Shown in pieces: positions 17,317 to 25,788 of a stretch of 49,124 nucleotides of DNA (position 1 is its first letter; each line of letters opens with the position of its first letter). Origin of the DNA: Gammaproteobacteria bacterium (GTDB taxonomy: Bacteria > Pseudomonadota > Gammaproteobacteria > Pseudomonadales > Pseudohongiellaceae); NCBI GenBank assembly GCA_026710425.1, contig JAPORB010000073.1, positions 1 to 49,124 of the forward strand. The letters run 5' to 3'. Under the pieces are notes generated by a model. It ran no database searches. It saw only the letters and a program-made list of their open reading frames with translations, and was not told the DNA's origin. A program made the position numbers and the translations under genes.

Positions 17317-19413
17317 CTATATTTCTGCAGTTTTTAAATCGTCCAAGAACTCCGAAGCTGGATCGACACCCGTCACCAGAAGATGATCCCTCGCACGAGT
17401 GCAGGCAACATACAATAGATGTCGTTCTGTATTGTAGACCTCTTCCAAATCCGAGACATCGACTACTGTCTCGATACGCTGCTGCAGAGGAAGGACTTCA
17501 TCATCACAGGCCATTACCACAACTGCACGAAACTCCAGTCCCTTAGCAAGATGCATGGTACTGATCGACAGGTTTCGGCTTGGAATCTTTAGTTCCTCAT
17601 CAAGCACATTAAAAGGGAGCATCGCATCCTCAACAGCATCGCGAGCACGGTCGATTTCCTTATCAGAACGGACAAAAACACCCATCTCATGAGGTAACAC
17701 CCCCTGGCTACTCTGTTCAGATAACCATTGACTGACAATGTTGCGCTCAACCTCAGTGCTATCCAGAATCTGGATTTTGGGAGTTGGTCCATTGAAAACG
17801 GATATGGTACCTTGACGCTTTTCTATATTGCCATCCACATCGGAAACTTCTGAACCCAGCATTCTGTCTGCTTGCATCCTGATCTGATGTGATGTTCTAT
17901 AGTTAATATGGAGGCAGCGAGAACGGCCACGAATATCTATACCGAGTGATTTCCAAGAAAAAGGAGGCTGGAATATTCGCTGGCCAAGATCACCAGCAAA
18001 AAACAGGCTGTTTAGGCGTTGACCACCAAGTGCCGCTAGAAATTTCAATTGAGAGACACTTATATCCTGAGCCTCATCAATGAGAGTAAAGTCAAAAGGA
18101 GGGTGTTTTCGCTCTGCAAGTAATTTGGAAAGTTGACTAAACAGGTCGGGAAGTGTTTTTAGATTTCGCTTTGCCAACTGTGAGCGGACATTATCAAATA
18201 TCGACCAGAGCACCTGACGCTGTTTCTCTGGCAGACGAGTTTTTCGCCCCAATCGCCTGACATCCCTATATGCCTCCCAAGTGTCCAACTGCCACGCATC
18301 TACTACATCTTCCCACTCAGTCAATAGAAATTTCGGACTATATTTATGATCTCCTACTTCTACAGCTGCCCCCTTTACTAATCGCTGAACTATTTCGCGG
18401 GAGGCAATGCTGACAGAGCCAAAATGCAATTCATAGAGTCGGCAACCAATTGCATTAATGGAATGGACTTCTAATCGCTCACCAATATGCGGTTCGTTGC
18501 TAATCAATCGCCATAGCTTGGTTCTCAGCGAACTAGCCAGGGTGTCGGAAAATGTGGTAAGCAAAACTCGCGCATCGGGGTGGCTACGAGCAAGAAAGAC
18601 AGCCCGATGTATTGCAACGATTGTCTTTCCCGTACCCGCTGAACCCGAAACTCTTGCTGGCCCGTTATAGTCTCTTTCCACCCATTGGCGTTGTGCCGGA
18701 TGAAGAAAAATAGTCCATTTCTCCCATGGGTAATCCAGTGCACGCTCAAGTTCTTCAACATTTTTCATCACCCGAAAACGGCGCTGCGCATCCGGATGTT
18801 CGAAAGGATCAGTACTCACAGATGCTGGTTGCACAACTTGTGGAATACCGCAAGTTGCCAGTTCCAAGAGAGCTTCTGCCGCTTCTTCGGGCAGGTGATC
18901 TGCCAACTCCAGCACACTGTCTTCGTCAGCACCGCGTACATCATCCAGCCACTCGGCTGGTACCCCATAGCTCAACAAATTGTCATCAGAAACCTCTGCG
19001 AATAATAGCGGTTTTGATTGCGCGGGTTCATCATTGGGAACGTCAACCTGGGAAAAGTATTTTGGAACTGTAATTTCCCTGACACTTTCCCGGACTTCTA
19101 CTATCTGTGCTGCACCGGTCTTTGGATGGGCTTCCAGCTTGCGACACTCTGCCCATTGATATGCCTTATCGTGATGGCCCACGTAACATATTAATAGACT
19201 CTTGTCCGTCTTATGAACGATCAATCGAATATCCCGACTAACCCGAACTGACCAGAAATTCGAATCTTTGGCTCTATCAAGCTTATGAAACTGCATTCCG
19301 GGGTTCGCTGGATTCAATTGCAGGTCGAATGCTGTTGTCTTGACCTGTTTTTGTTCTTCACCAGTGAGTTTGGCGAGACTATCGGTGAAAGTACCAGCTA
19401 TACGGAAATTCAC
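17317..19413 (-). CDS. RelE/ParE-like domain fused to UvrD-family helicase
   Basis: I start at the GTG at 19413, which shares its first base with the last base of the upstream TAG stop (TAGTG). That gives 698 residues and strong translational coupling. Residues 1 to about 95 resemble a RelE/ParE-type toxin fold (LDRAKDSNFWSVRVSRDIRLIVHK, then YVGHHDKAYQWAE). The rest is a superfamily 1 helicase: Walker A GSAGTGKT at 257-264, DEAQD at 446-450, a later SISTMHLAKGLEF and the motif VI-like ERHLLYVACTRARDHL. It should unwind DNA using ATP. It is the last gene of the defence operon and may process or sense DNA for the upstream modules; that role is inferred. Related RelE-UvrD fusions exist elsewhere as stand-alone genes. 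Confidence 0.85.
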   Translation of the reverse strand: MNFRIAGTFTDSLAKLTGEEQKQVKTTAFDLQLNPANPGMQFHKLDRAKDSNFWSVRVSRDIRLIVHKTDKSLLICYVGHHDKAYQWAECRKLEAHPKTGAAQIVEVRESVREITVPKYFSQVDVPNDEPAQSKPLLFAEVSDDNLLSYGVPAEWLDDVRGADEDSVLELADHLPEEAAEALLELATCGIPQVVQPASVSTDPFEHPDAQRRFRVMKNVEELERALDYPWEKWTIFLHPAQRQWVERDYNGPARVSGSAGTGKTIVAIHRAVFLARSHPDARVLLTTFSDTLASSLRTKLWRLISNEPHIGERLEVHSINAIGCRLYELHFGSVSIASREIVQRLVKGAAVEVGDHKYSPKFLLTEWEDVVDAWQLDTWEAYRDVRRLGRKTRLPEKQRQVLWSIFDNVRSQLAKRNLKTLPDLFSQLSKLLAERKHPPFDFTLIDEAQDISVSQLKFLAALGGQRLNSLFFAGDLGQRIFQPPFSWKSLGIDIRGRSRCLHINYRTSHQIRMQADRMLGSEVSDVDGNIEKRQGTISVFNGPTPKIQILDSTEVERNIVSQWLSEQSSQGVLPHEMGVFVRSDKEIDRARDAVEDAMLPFNVLDEELKIPSRNLSISTMHLAKGLEFRAVVVMACDDEVLPLQQRIETVVDVSDLEEVYNTERHLLYVACTRARDHLLVTGVDPASEFLDDLKTAEI

Positions 19414-21935
19414 TAGATCAGACCTTTGCCCGCAATCATTATTTGGTTTTCTATCGCTGTATAAAGCTCTACATCGACCTCTGGCGCATGGATGGAGACA
19501 AGTAGCGAATAATCCGCATACTGATTGTAGCGTTCCAGCTTGCGGCGTGTCTTCCACCAACCACTGACAGGAAATACCGCCAACATGCCCCGGCTGGCCA
19601 GATCCGCTGCCGATCCTCTCCAGATATCGGAATGCAAGCTCCCCTTATGGCGGTTGCGCATTCCCAGCATCCAACTTGGATCGTTTTCACTACTGGTACT
19701 ACTGCCTTCATCTGCATCTCTTGCTTTCAAGTTGATTCGCTGACGAAATTCATCGATAGATTCATGTGAGCGTTTCACATCAAAGCGCAAGCCATGAGAC
19801 TCATAGCGATAGCGGGATTTGACCCCTCTGGCTGACGGGTTAGGCTCAATAAAGTAGGAAACTGTTACCCGCATCTCCACTTCCAATTCGCCCAATGCCT
19901 CCAGCTCCTGCATAGGCCAAGGCAATCGGTGCAGATTCATTTCTCTCAGAGTAAGCGTTCTAACGCCTTCTCTGGTAAAGGGTTGAAGACTATCTTCGCA
20001 AATTAGTGTCAGGGAATTCTCGACGCTCCACAAAGCACGCTCCAGATCCGGCTTACCAAAGCCACAGTGCCGCACCAGACTAGCCACATCCCTCTTGCTT
20101 GGATTCGATGGATCAGTAAGAAACTGGCGTCGCATCTCTGGTGTCCATTGTGCAGAATGAACCATCAATCCACGAATTGTTTCCACGCGCAGATTGGGAT
20201 AATCAGCCATCAGACGAGCTGCCATTCCAGCTGCTTGTGCTGTCGCCGCACTGGTTGCATTACTTGTTGTAAACAATCGGTCTGCAGTATCAGCATTGGT
20301 TGTCAACAAACTAAGGCTTGGCAGCCATACCGCACCAGCTGCATTTTGTGCCGCATTCCCGCCCTCAAAAACCATATCTGGCTTTAACGGCCAGTCCGGC
20401 TGCCATGTATTTGAAGTGGTACTGAACGGACTCAACTCAGCGGCTGATGCAATGGGTTGGTAGTCATTCGCATCAGGTTCCGTTATTTGAACCAACTCAG
20501 TGCTCGCACCCACAGTCAGTGCATTCCATGCCTGCCCTGGATCATGAATACCATCGGTACTGTTACTGTAAGGATATTGCAACCAGGCATTGGGGTCATC
20601 GACATTACCGCTGGAGAGAATAAACAGCCGATGCGTCTCTCCCTGATTCTCATAGTCCACGGCAAGCCGATCAATCGTAGCCGACCAAGCGGAAGGGCGC
20701 CCTCGATCCCGGGCATCCTGAGCAGTAATCGCCATGCTGAAGACACGCTTGCGATCTGGCGCAGTAATCTCAGGATAGTTGACTGCCTGTATGGTCAGAT
20801 AACCATGATACTCAGGATCGCCACTCTTGGAGTGGCTACGATTCAGTAATTTTACGGATTCAAGCCGATGATAAATCGATACCGGCTGACTAGATAACAG
20901 CACTGGTGTCAGATCGCCCAACAATGCAAGCCCTGCCATTTCAGTGCCATGACCCTGATTGTCATTTACTCCCCAACTCGGTTCGATAGTGTGTAGATCA
21001 CGACTACTCAATGCCGATTTGAGCAAAGGATGATCACTATTGATCCCGGTATCTAGTAAGCACACATAGGGCGAAACTTCTCCTTCGACAGGTATACTAA
21101 AGCGTTGTAATAGGTCATTACTCCATTCGGGTTGGTCTTCAGGCGTGAGAGAGTCGAAGAAATTCGCTGTTTCTTTTGCTCGCCGCAACTCAGCGATACT
21201 GTTCAGCGTCATCATGGAGTGCTGCATCTGCTTACGCGAACCATAGATCAGCAAGACAGTTCGCTCAGGGAACCCGACCTGCCCCGGTGCCAACCTAAGG
21301 TCGAGACTTTCCGCCAGCTGTGTAAGGCGTTGCATCTCGGTATTGCGATCCCCTCTCACCGGTAGCCATACTTCCCACCAGAGGAATTCCTTATCTGACT
21401 GAGGAAAGACCTCAGGATCATCCGTCCATAAGGCTTTAAGACTGGCAACACGTATACTTTTTATGGCATCCAGCAGTCTTTGGTTCCTAGGTTTTCTTGT
21501 ACCCTTTTCCTCGTTTATTCTGTCCTTGGTCTCATCCAGATAGGCAGCTACAAGATTTTCCAAAATATGCAGTTTTCCGTCAGGAACAAAAATTGTGGCC
21601 ATTGTCTGACTTTTTTCATGCCGCACATTGTGTAACTCAATGCCAGAACGTTCCCTGGCCAGAGACTCAAATGCCAATTCAATATCCGGGAAGGACTCGA
21701 ACTCCACTTGCAGCCCGAAACCCTCATTCATACCTGCTGATTCTTGTTGGGAATACGCCTGCTCAAATTCGGGCCTAAGTGCCTGCAGCTGCTGTAACAA
21801 TCGACCGCCATGCTGCTGACGGTCACGTGAAGGAACCTGGGTCGTGCCGCCACGACCGGATGACCGAAATGGCTCAGCATTGCCTGTATTTTTCAGAATA
21901 AAATGCGGCTTGTGTTGGACCCCTTCATTGGCCAT
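19413..21935 (-). CDS. ietS: Subtilisin-like serine protease, IetS-like
   Basis: This 840-residue protein has an N-terminal region of about 280 residues without a clear fold, then an S8 (subtilase) domain. The catalytic triad is Asp295 in LLDTGINSDHP, His329 in NQGHGTEM and Ser562 in ATSAATA. The oxyanion Asn is in SSGN (about 444). There is no signal peptide, so it acts in the cytoplasm. The protease next to a small AAA+ ATPase matches IetS of the IetAS pair, first described as a plasmid incompatibility/toxin-antitoxin-like locus and later found to defend against phage. The gene starts 18 nt after the ATPase stop. The symbol is by arrangement and domain match, not by alignment. Confidence 0.82.
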   Translation of the reverse strand: MANEGVQHKPHFILKNTGNAEPFRSSGRGGTTQVPSRDRQQHGGRLLQQLQALRPEFEQAYSQQESAGMNEGFGLQVEFESFPDIELAFESLARERSGIELHNVRHEKSQTMATIFVPDGKLHILENLVAAYLDETKDRINEEKGTRKPRNQRLLDAIKSIRVASLKALWTDDPEVFPQSDKEFLWWEVWLPVRGDRNTEMQRLTQLAESLDLRLAPGQVGFPERTVLLIYGSRKQMQHSMMTLNSIAELRRAKETANFFDSLTPEDQPEWSNDLLQRFSIPVEGEVSPYVCLLDTGINSDHPLLKSALSSRDLHTIEPSWGVNDNQGHGTEMAGLALLGDLTPVLLSSQPVSIYHRLESVKLLNRSHSKSGDPEYHGYLTIQAVNYPEITAPDRKRVFSMAITAQDARDRGRPSAWSATIDRLAVDYENQGETHRLFILSSGNVDDPNAWLQYPYSNSTDGIHDPGQAWNALTVGASTELVQITEPDANDYQPIASAAELSPFSTTSNTWQPDWPLKPDMVFEGGNAAQNAAGAVWLPSLSLLTTNADTADRLFTTSNATSAATAQAAGMAARLMADYPNLRVETIRGLMVHSAQWTPEMRRQFLTDPSNPSKRDVASLVRHCGFGKPDLERALWSVENSLTLICEDSLQPFTREGVRTLTLREMNLHRLPWPMQELEALGELEVEMRVTVSYFIEPNPSARGVKSRYRYESHGLRFDVKRSHESIDEFRQRINLKARDADEGSSTSSENDPSWMLGMRNRHKGSLHSDIWRGSAADLASRGMLAVFPVSGWWKTRRKLERYNQYADYSLLVSIHAPEVDVELYTAIENQIMIAGKGLI

Positions 21936-21953
21936 AAGAACATCGTTCCGTGT

Positions 21954-22958
21954 TTATCGAGCTTTATTCTTGAAACGGGTAGCCATCTGACATCTATCCA
22001 GAATCGCTCGGCGAATATCGGCTTCTGAAATGATCTTTCTCTCCCCCATCAACGCTTCCTTCAACGTTTCATTACAGGCGCGAACTAACTCAGCGTAACT
22101 GAGACCCTTTGCCTTGCTAGCCAAACGTTTCCAGGAAACTCCTTTAGCTGTCTTGCCGCCAAGCCTTGATTTTAAAACGGCTGCAATATGCTCATCATCC
22201 GGCGATTCATAATGCAAGATATCGTCGAACCGGCGTAATAACGCATGATCGAGAATCTCTGGATGATTAGTTGCAGCAACAATGAGGCTGTGTGACTCAT
22301 CTTGCTCAATCATTTGTAAAAAACTGTTTAGAATACGCCGCACTTCACCCACATCATTCGCCAACCCTCGCTGAGAGCCAATAGCATCAAATTCATCGAA
22401 AAAATAGACGCCTCTGGTACGGTCAGTGGCATCGAATACCAAGCGTAGCTTGGCGGCTGATTCGCCCATGTACTTGGTAATCAACCCATCCAGCCGTACC
22501 AGAAATAGTGGCAACCCCAGTTCACCGGCTAATACCGAAGCCGTCATGGTCTTTCCGGTGCCAGGCGACCCCATCAATAACATCTTGCGTCTGGGTGATA
22601 ACCCATGGGAAAGTAGTCTGGTAGCCTGTCTCTGTTCCCGAATGATGCGCTTTAGCTGATAAGCCAAAGTTTCATCTAGCACCATTTCACCAAGACGGTT
22701 TTTGGGATAATCGACGCTGAGAAGTCCAGTCAGTTCACCTCGTGGACGCCCGATGGGAACCGTCCTGGCAGCGTTTTTGGGCGGCAAGCCCCGTCGAGCC
22801 TTGGCCTGGTCCACCAGATCGCGCAGCTCTTCGGCCAATTTGCCATGACCGATTTTTGCTTCATGAGCAGCAAGCTGCAATGCTATAGAATAGAACCGTT
22901 CGTCATCCTTATCGGCGTGAGACTTTAGCAATGCTTTTAGCTGGTTAGCGATAGCCAT
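21954..22958 (-). CDS. ietA: AAA+ ATPase, IetA-like
   Basis: From the ATG at 22958 this is a 334-residue AAA+ ATPase; an in-frame TTG two codons upstream is an alternative. Counting from the TTG, Walker A is GSPGTGKT (132-139), Walker B is YFFDEFDAIG (187-196), sensor 1 is in ATNH (231-234), and the arginine finger is in LLRRFDD. An N-terminal helical region of about 80 residues precedes the ATPase core. This size and its pairing with a subtilase match IetA. The ATPase probably controls the protease, for example by presenting or restraining it; this is inferred from the known pair. It starts 24 nt after the mod stop and ends 18 nt before ietS. Confidence 0.83.
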   Translation of the reverse strand: MAIANQLKALLKSHADKDDERFYSIALQLAAHEAKIGHGKLAEELRDLVDQAKARRGLPPKNAARTVPIGRPRGELTGLLSVDYPKNRLGEMVLDETLAYQLKRIIREQRQATRLLSHGLSPRRKMLLMGSPGTGKTMTASVLAGELGLPLFLVRLDGLITKYMGESAAKLRLVFDATDRTRGVYFFDEFDAIGSQRGLANDVGEVRRILNSFLQMIEQDESHSLIVAATNHPEILDHALLRRFDDILHYESPDDEHIAAVLKSRLGGKTAKGVSWKRLASKAKGLSYAELVRACNETLKEALMGERKIISEADIRRAILDRCQMATRFKNKAR

Positions 22959-22982
22959 GAACAAAACCTATTGTTATCTTCG

Positions 22983-25778
22983 TCACACCTTGAAGACTTT
23001 CATCACTTCATCACCAAGGTGGTTGATGACCTTGACCGCTATACGTCCCGATGTCGGCCTGTTAAAGGAACGTGAGGTATCGCTGTTGAGTGTGGCCCAC
23101 GCTTCCTCATTGATCTCGGCTCTGAGAGTGGTTTTAAGTGACTTGTAGGGGTCGTTTGCACCCAGAAAATATGCATGGCGCACAAAGAAGCTTTCCTCGT
23201 TGTAATCTGTATCGATGAACCAGCAGGCAATTCCCTCTGGGCCATTACTACGAACTTCACCGGTATTGGGGTGGAATACATCGACGCCGTTGACCTTGAC
23301 CCGGATCTGCCCATCGTCAGTATTGATGATATCGATATCCGGCTCACCAAATATGACAAACAAGTTGCCTTTTCCGGTATTTTTCAAATCATCAGACATG
23401 TGCAGGTCTGCATTCATTCTGGCCTTGAGCACATTTATTCGACCGAGCTTGTTGAGCTCCGAGGAGTGAGCATCGTAGTTGAAGGCGCAGGAAATAAGCA
23501 CGTCAAAGTCTGCATCGCCCGCTTCACGGGCGGCAGCCACCAAATCGGGCCGGGATACAGTACCGAATTCCGGACCAATGAAAATAGCCGCTCGTTTCTC
23601 GGTTGCGCCGCTATCGGCTTCAGACTCACCAGTTTCGTAATAGACCCCTTCAGCGCATATCATCTCCCCTGGCCACGGAGTAATGGAGATGAAGGAGATC
23701 TTGTCTTCCTTATGAGCCTGTTGAACCCCGGCAGTCTTCAGATTTTCCAGGATCATCTGGGTAAAATCCTGTTCGCCCCCATAAGCACCCTGAGATTCGG
23801 TGACACCGTCGATCAACTCATCATGTTCATCAACTCCAAGTACACGATGAGGTGAAAGACTCTCCACCGTGAATGGCCCGGCTACACGAACAGTCTTTTT
23901 TTCCTCATAGGGTTTATCATAGAGGTATTCGAAGTCGGCTTTTGCTACTATCGAGGCATCAATCGCCTTTTGTCTTGCAATGCGTTGCTCCCACCAATCA
24001 GCATGAGACTTCTTAGCTGCTCCCGGCCACTCGTCGTCAGCTTCTCGTGGGATTTCCCATTCCTCCCATGCCATGCCCAGCACCTGGTTGAGTTGCCCGC
24101 GTAATGGTTCCAACTTTTCTTGAAACTGCTCCCAGATCACATCAATTTCAGTGTTGTTAGCAATAGATTTTAGGGTAATATGGGGAACACGCTCGTAGAC
24201 AAACCCTTGACGAATATTGTTATGAGTTGGTGACTCAGCAAGGGCTGTATGGGTGAGTTCAGCTTCTTTTTGTTGTCCTTTATGGCTGTCCGTCAGCAGA
24301 TAGTAGGGATAACGAGCACCCATAATTCTGGCACGTGCCAGTGCAAGGGCAACTCGTGAGGTATCAATGGTGATCCAGCGACGACCGAACTGTTCTGATA
24401 CATAGGCCGAGGTGCCTGATCCACATGTTGGATCGAGCACGAGGTCACCTGGATCTGTAGTCATCAAAATGCAACGTTGAACTATTTTAGTTGATGTTTG
24501 TACTACATAAGACTTGACTACCTCTGGCCCTGTATCACTCCAAGTATTATCTATCTCGGATGCCGGATAATCATCATGGTAATAGATGGAACTTAATGCA
24601 CTCTTATCCGGACTTACTCGGTCTGCAGAGAGTAATCTTCGAAATCCCGCTGGCGAATACCGCCAATGAGAAGTTGGCGGTATTCGCCAGCGGGATCCAA
24701 AAGCCACTCTAGGCTCATGGTCTCCAGTGTTCATTGAATGCAACGGTAGCTTTCTATATGCATGTGAACCAGCTGGAAGTAGATTAGTATTCTTTTTTTC
24801 TTCAGAGGTCATACTTCTTCTAAAGCCAGAGGATTCTTTGACTTGATTATACATTCCTGTTTCAATCATTCGCTTCAATAATAATCGTCTGAATTTTGAA
24901 TTTTCAGAATTCTTGGTGTACCAAACAAGATAATCCGAAATCTTTTTTATTCCGCACTCTCTTGTCGTTCCACTACTGACTCGACATGTGATCAAATTTG
25001 CAAAATTGTCTTCACCGAACACCTCATCCATCAAGACTCTTACCCGGTGTACATTCTCATCCCCAATCTGAACAAAAATACTGCCGCTATCAGCTAAAAG
25101 GTCTCGCGCAATTGTTAGCCGATCTCGTAAATAAGCTAGGTACGAATGTATTCCATCTCTCCATGTATCCCGAAACGCCCTCACCTGCTCCGGCTCGCGG
25201 GTAATGTGATTCACCAAGCCATCCCTGACATCACGGCTAGTGGTAGACCACTGGAAATTCGAATTGAATTTGATGCCGTAAGGTGGATCGATGTAAATAC
25301 ACTGCACCTTACCTCGCAGACCCTCTCTCTCGGCCAGTGAAGCCATTACCTGCAGGCTGTCACCAAGGATCATCCGATTGGCCCAGTTGGCATCATGCTG
25401 GTAGAACTCAGTCTTGGAAGCATCATCAGGCACACCATTAAAATCAGCAAAAAGGTCTGCCTGAGGTTCTGCCATTACATCATCAGCTTCGGTGCATCGC
25501 AACAGGTCATCAATCAACACCTTGGGATGAACTTTCTCCTGGATATAGAGCGGTGGCGCATGAACTATGAGATCGGACCAGTCCTGCTCATCTTTGCCGT
25601 GCCAGACTAGCTGCGGATCAAGATCGCGGTTACGACGTTCGTATGCAACGCGTATCGGGCTTTGTTCGTCCTTCTGCATTACTGAATGATATTCGGCAGT
25701 CGGAATGTTTTTGCGTGATGCTTGCTCGTGTTTGAGAGTCTCGACTTTCTTTTTGATTACTGATTTTTTTCGGGCCAT
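22983..25778 (-). CDS. mod: Type III restriction-modification DNA methyltransferase (Mod)
   Basis: This 931-residue protein is a beta-class N6-adenine methyltransferase. The catalytic motif IV is DPPYGI (164-169), and the AdoMet-binding motif I is DPTCGSGTSA (449-458); this order (IV before I) is typical of type III Mod. The target-recognition domain lies between, about residues 265-420. It is visibly AT-richer than the rest of the gene, as expected for exchanged specificity segments. A long C-terminal part (about 550-931) includes SLSPHRVLGVDEHD, found in large Mod proteins. It recognises and methylates the target site and should guide the Res subunit. A perfect 23-bp inverted repeat sits inside it (24644-24696). 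It starts 10 nt after the res stop. Confidence 0.93.
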   Translation of the reverse strand: MARKKSVIKKKVETLKHEQASRKNIPTAEYHSVMQKDEQSPIRVAYERRNRDLDPQLVWHGKDEQDWSDLIVHAPPLYIQEKVHPKVLIDDLLRCTEADDVMAEPQADLFADFNGVPDDASKTEFYQHDANWANRMILGDSLQVMASLAEREGLRGKVQCIYIDPPYGIKFNSNFQWSTTSRDVRDGLVNHITREPEQVRAFRDTWRDGIHSYLAYLRDRLTIARDLLADSGSIFVQIGDENVHRVRVLMDEVFGEDNFANLITCRVSSGTTRECGIKKISDYLVWYTKNSENSKFRRLLLKRMIETGMYNQVKESSGFRRSMTSEEKKNTNLLPAGSHAYRKLPLHSMNTGDHEPRVAFGSRWRIPPTSHWRYSPAGFRRLLSADRVSPDKSALSSIYYHDDYPASEIDNTWSDTGPEVVKSYVVQTSTKIVQRCILMTTDPGDLVLDPTCGSGTSAYVSEQFGRRWITIDTSRVALALARARIMGARYPYYLLTDSHKGQQKEAELTHTALAESPTHNNIRQGFVYERVPHITLKSIANNTEIDVIWEQFQEKLEPLRGQLNQVLGMAWEEWEIPREADDEWPGAAKKSHADWWEQRIARQKAIDASIVAKADFEYLYDKPYEEKKTVRVAGPFTVESLSPHRVLGVDEHDELIDGVTESQGAYGGEQDFTQMILENLKTAGVQQAHKEDKISFISITPWPGEMICAEGVYYETGESEADSGATEKRAAIFIGPEFGTVSRPDLVAAAREAGDADFDVLISCAFNYDAHSSELNKLGRINVLKARMNADLHMSDDLKNTGKGNLFVIFGEPDIDIINTDDGQIRVKVNGVDVFHPNTGEVRSNGPEGIACWFIDTDYNEESFFVRHAYFLGANDPYKSLKTTLRAEINEEAWATLNSDTSRSFNRPTSGRIAVKVINHLGDEVMKVFKV
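24644..24696. repeat. Perfect 23-bp inverted repeat inside mod
   Basis: Positions 24644-24666 and 24674-24696 are exact reverse complements (23 of 23), separated by TGAGAAG. The hairpin lies in the mod coding region near the end of the target-recognition segment, where the protein reads RWRIPPTSHWRYSPAG. The reading frame is intact through it. In mRNA it would form a very stable stem that could slow ribosomes; in DNA it could extrude a cruciform or mark a past recombination event. Confidence 0.95.
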
Positions 25779-25788
25779 ATGGATTTCC

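Noticed and set aside
24644-24696. Invertible phase-variation switch
   Set aside because: The segment between the arms is only 7 nt, too short for known invertases to act on and with no invertase gene nearby.
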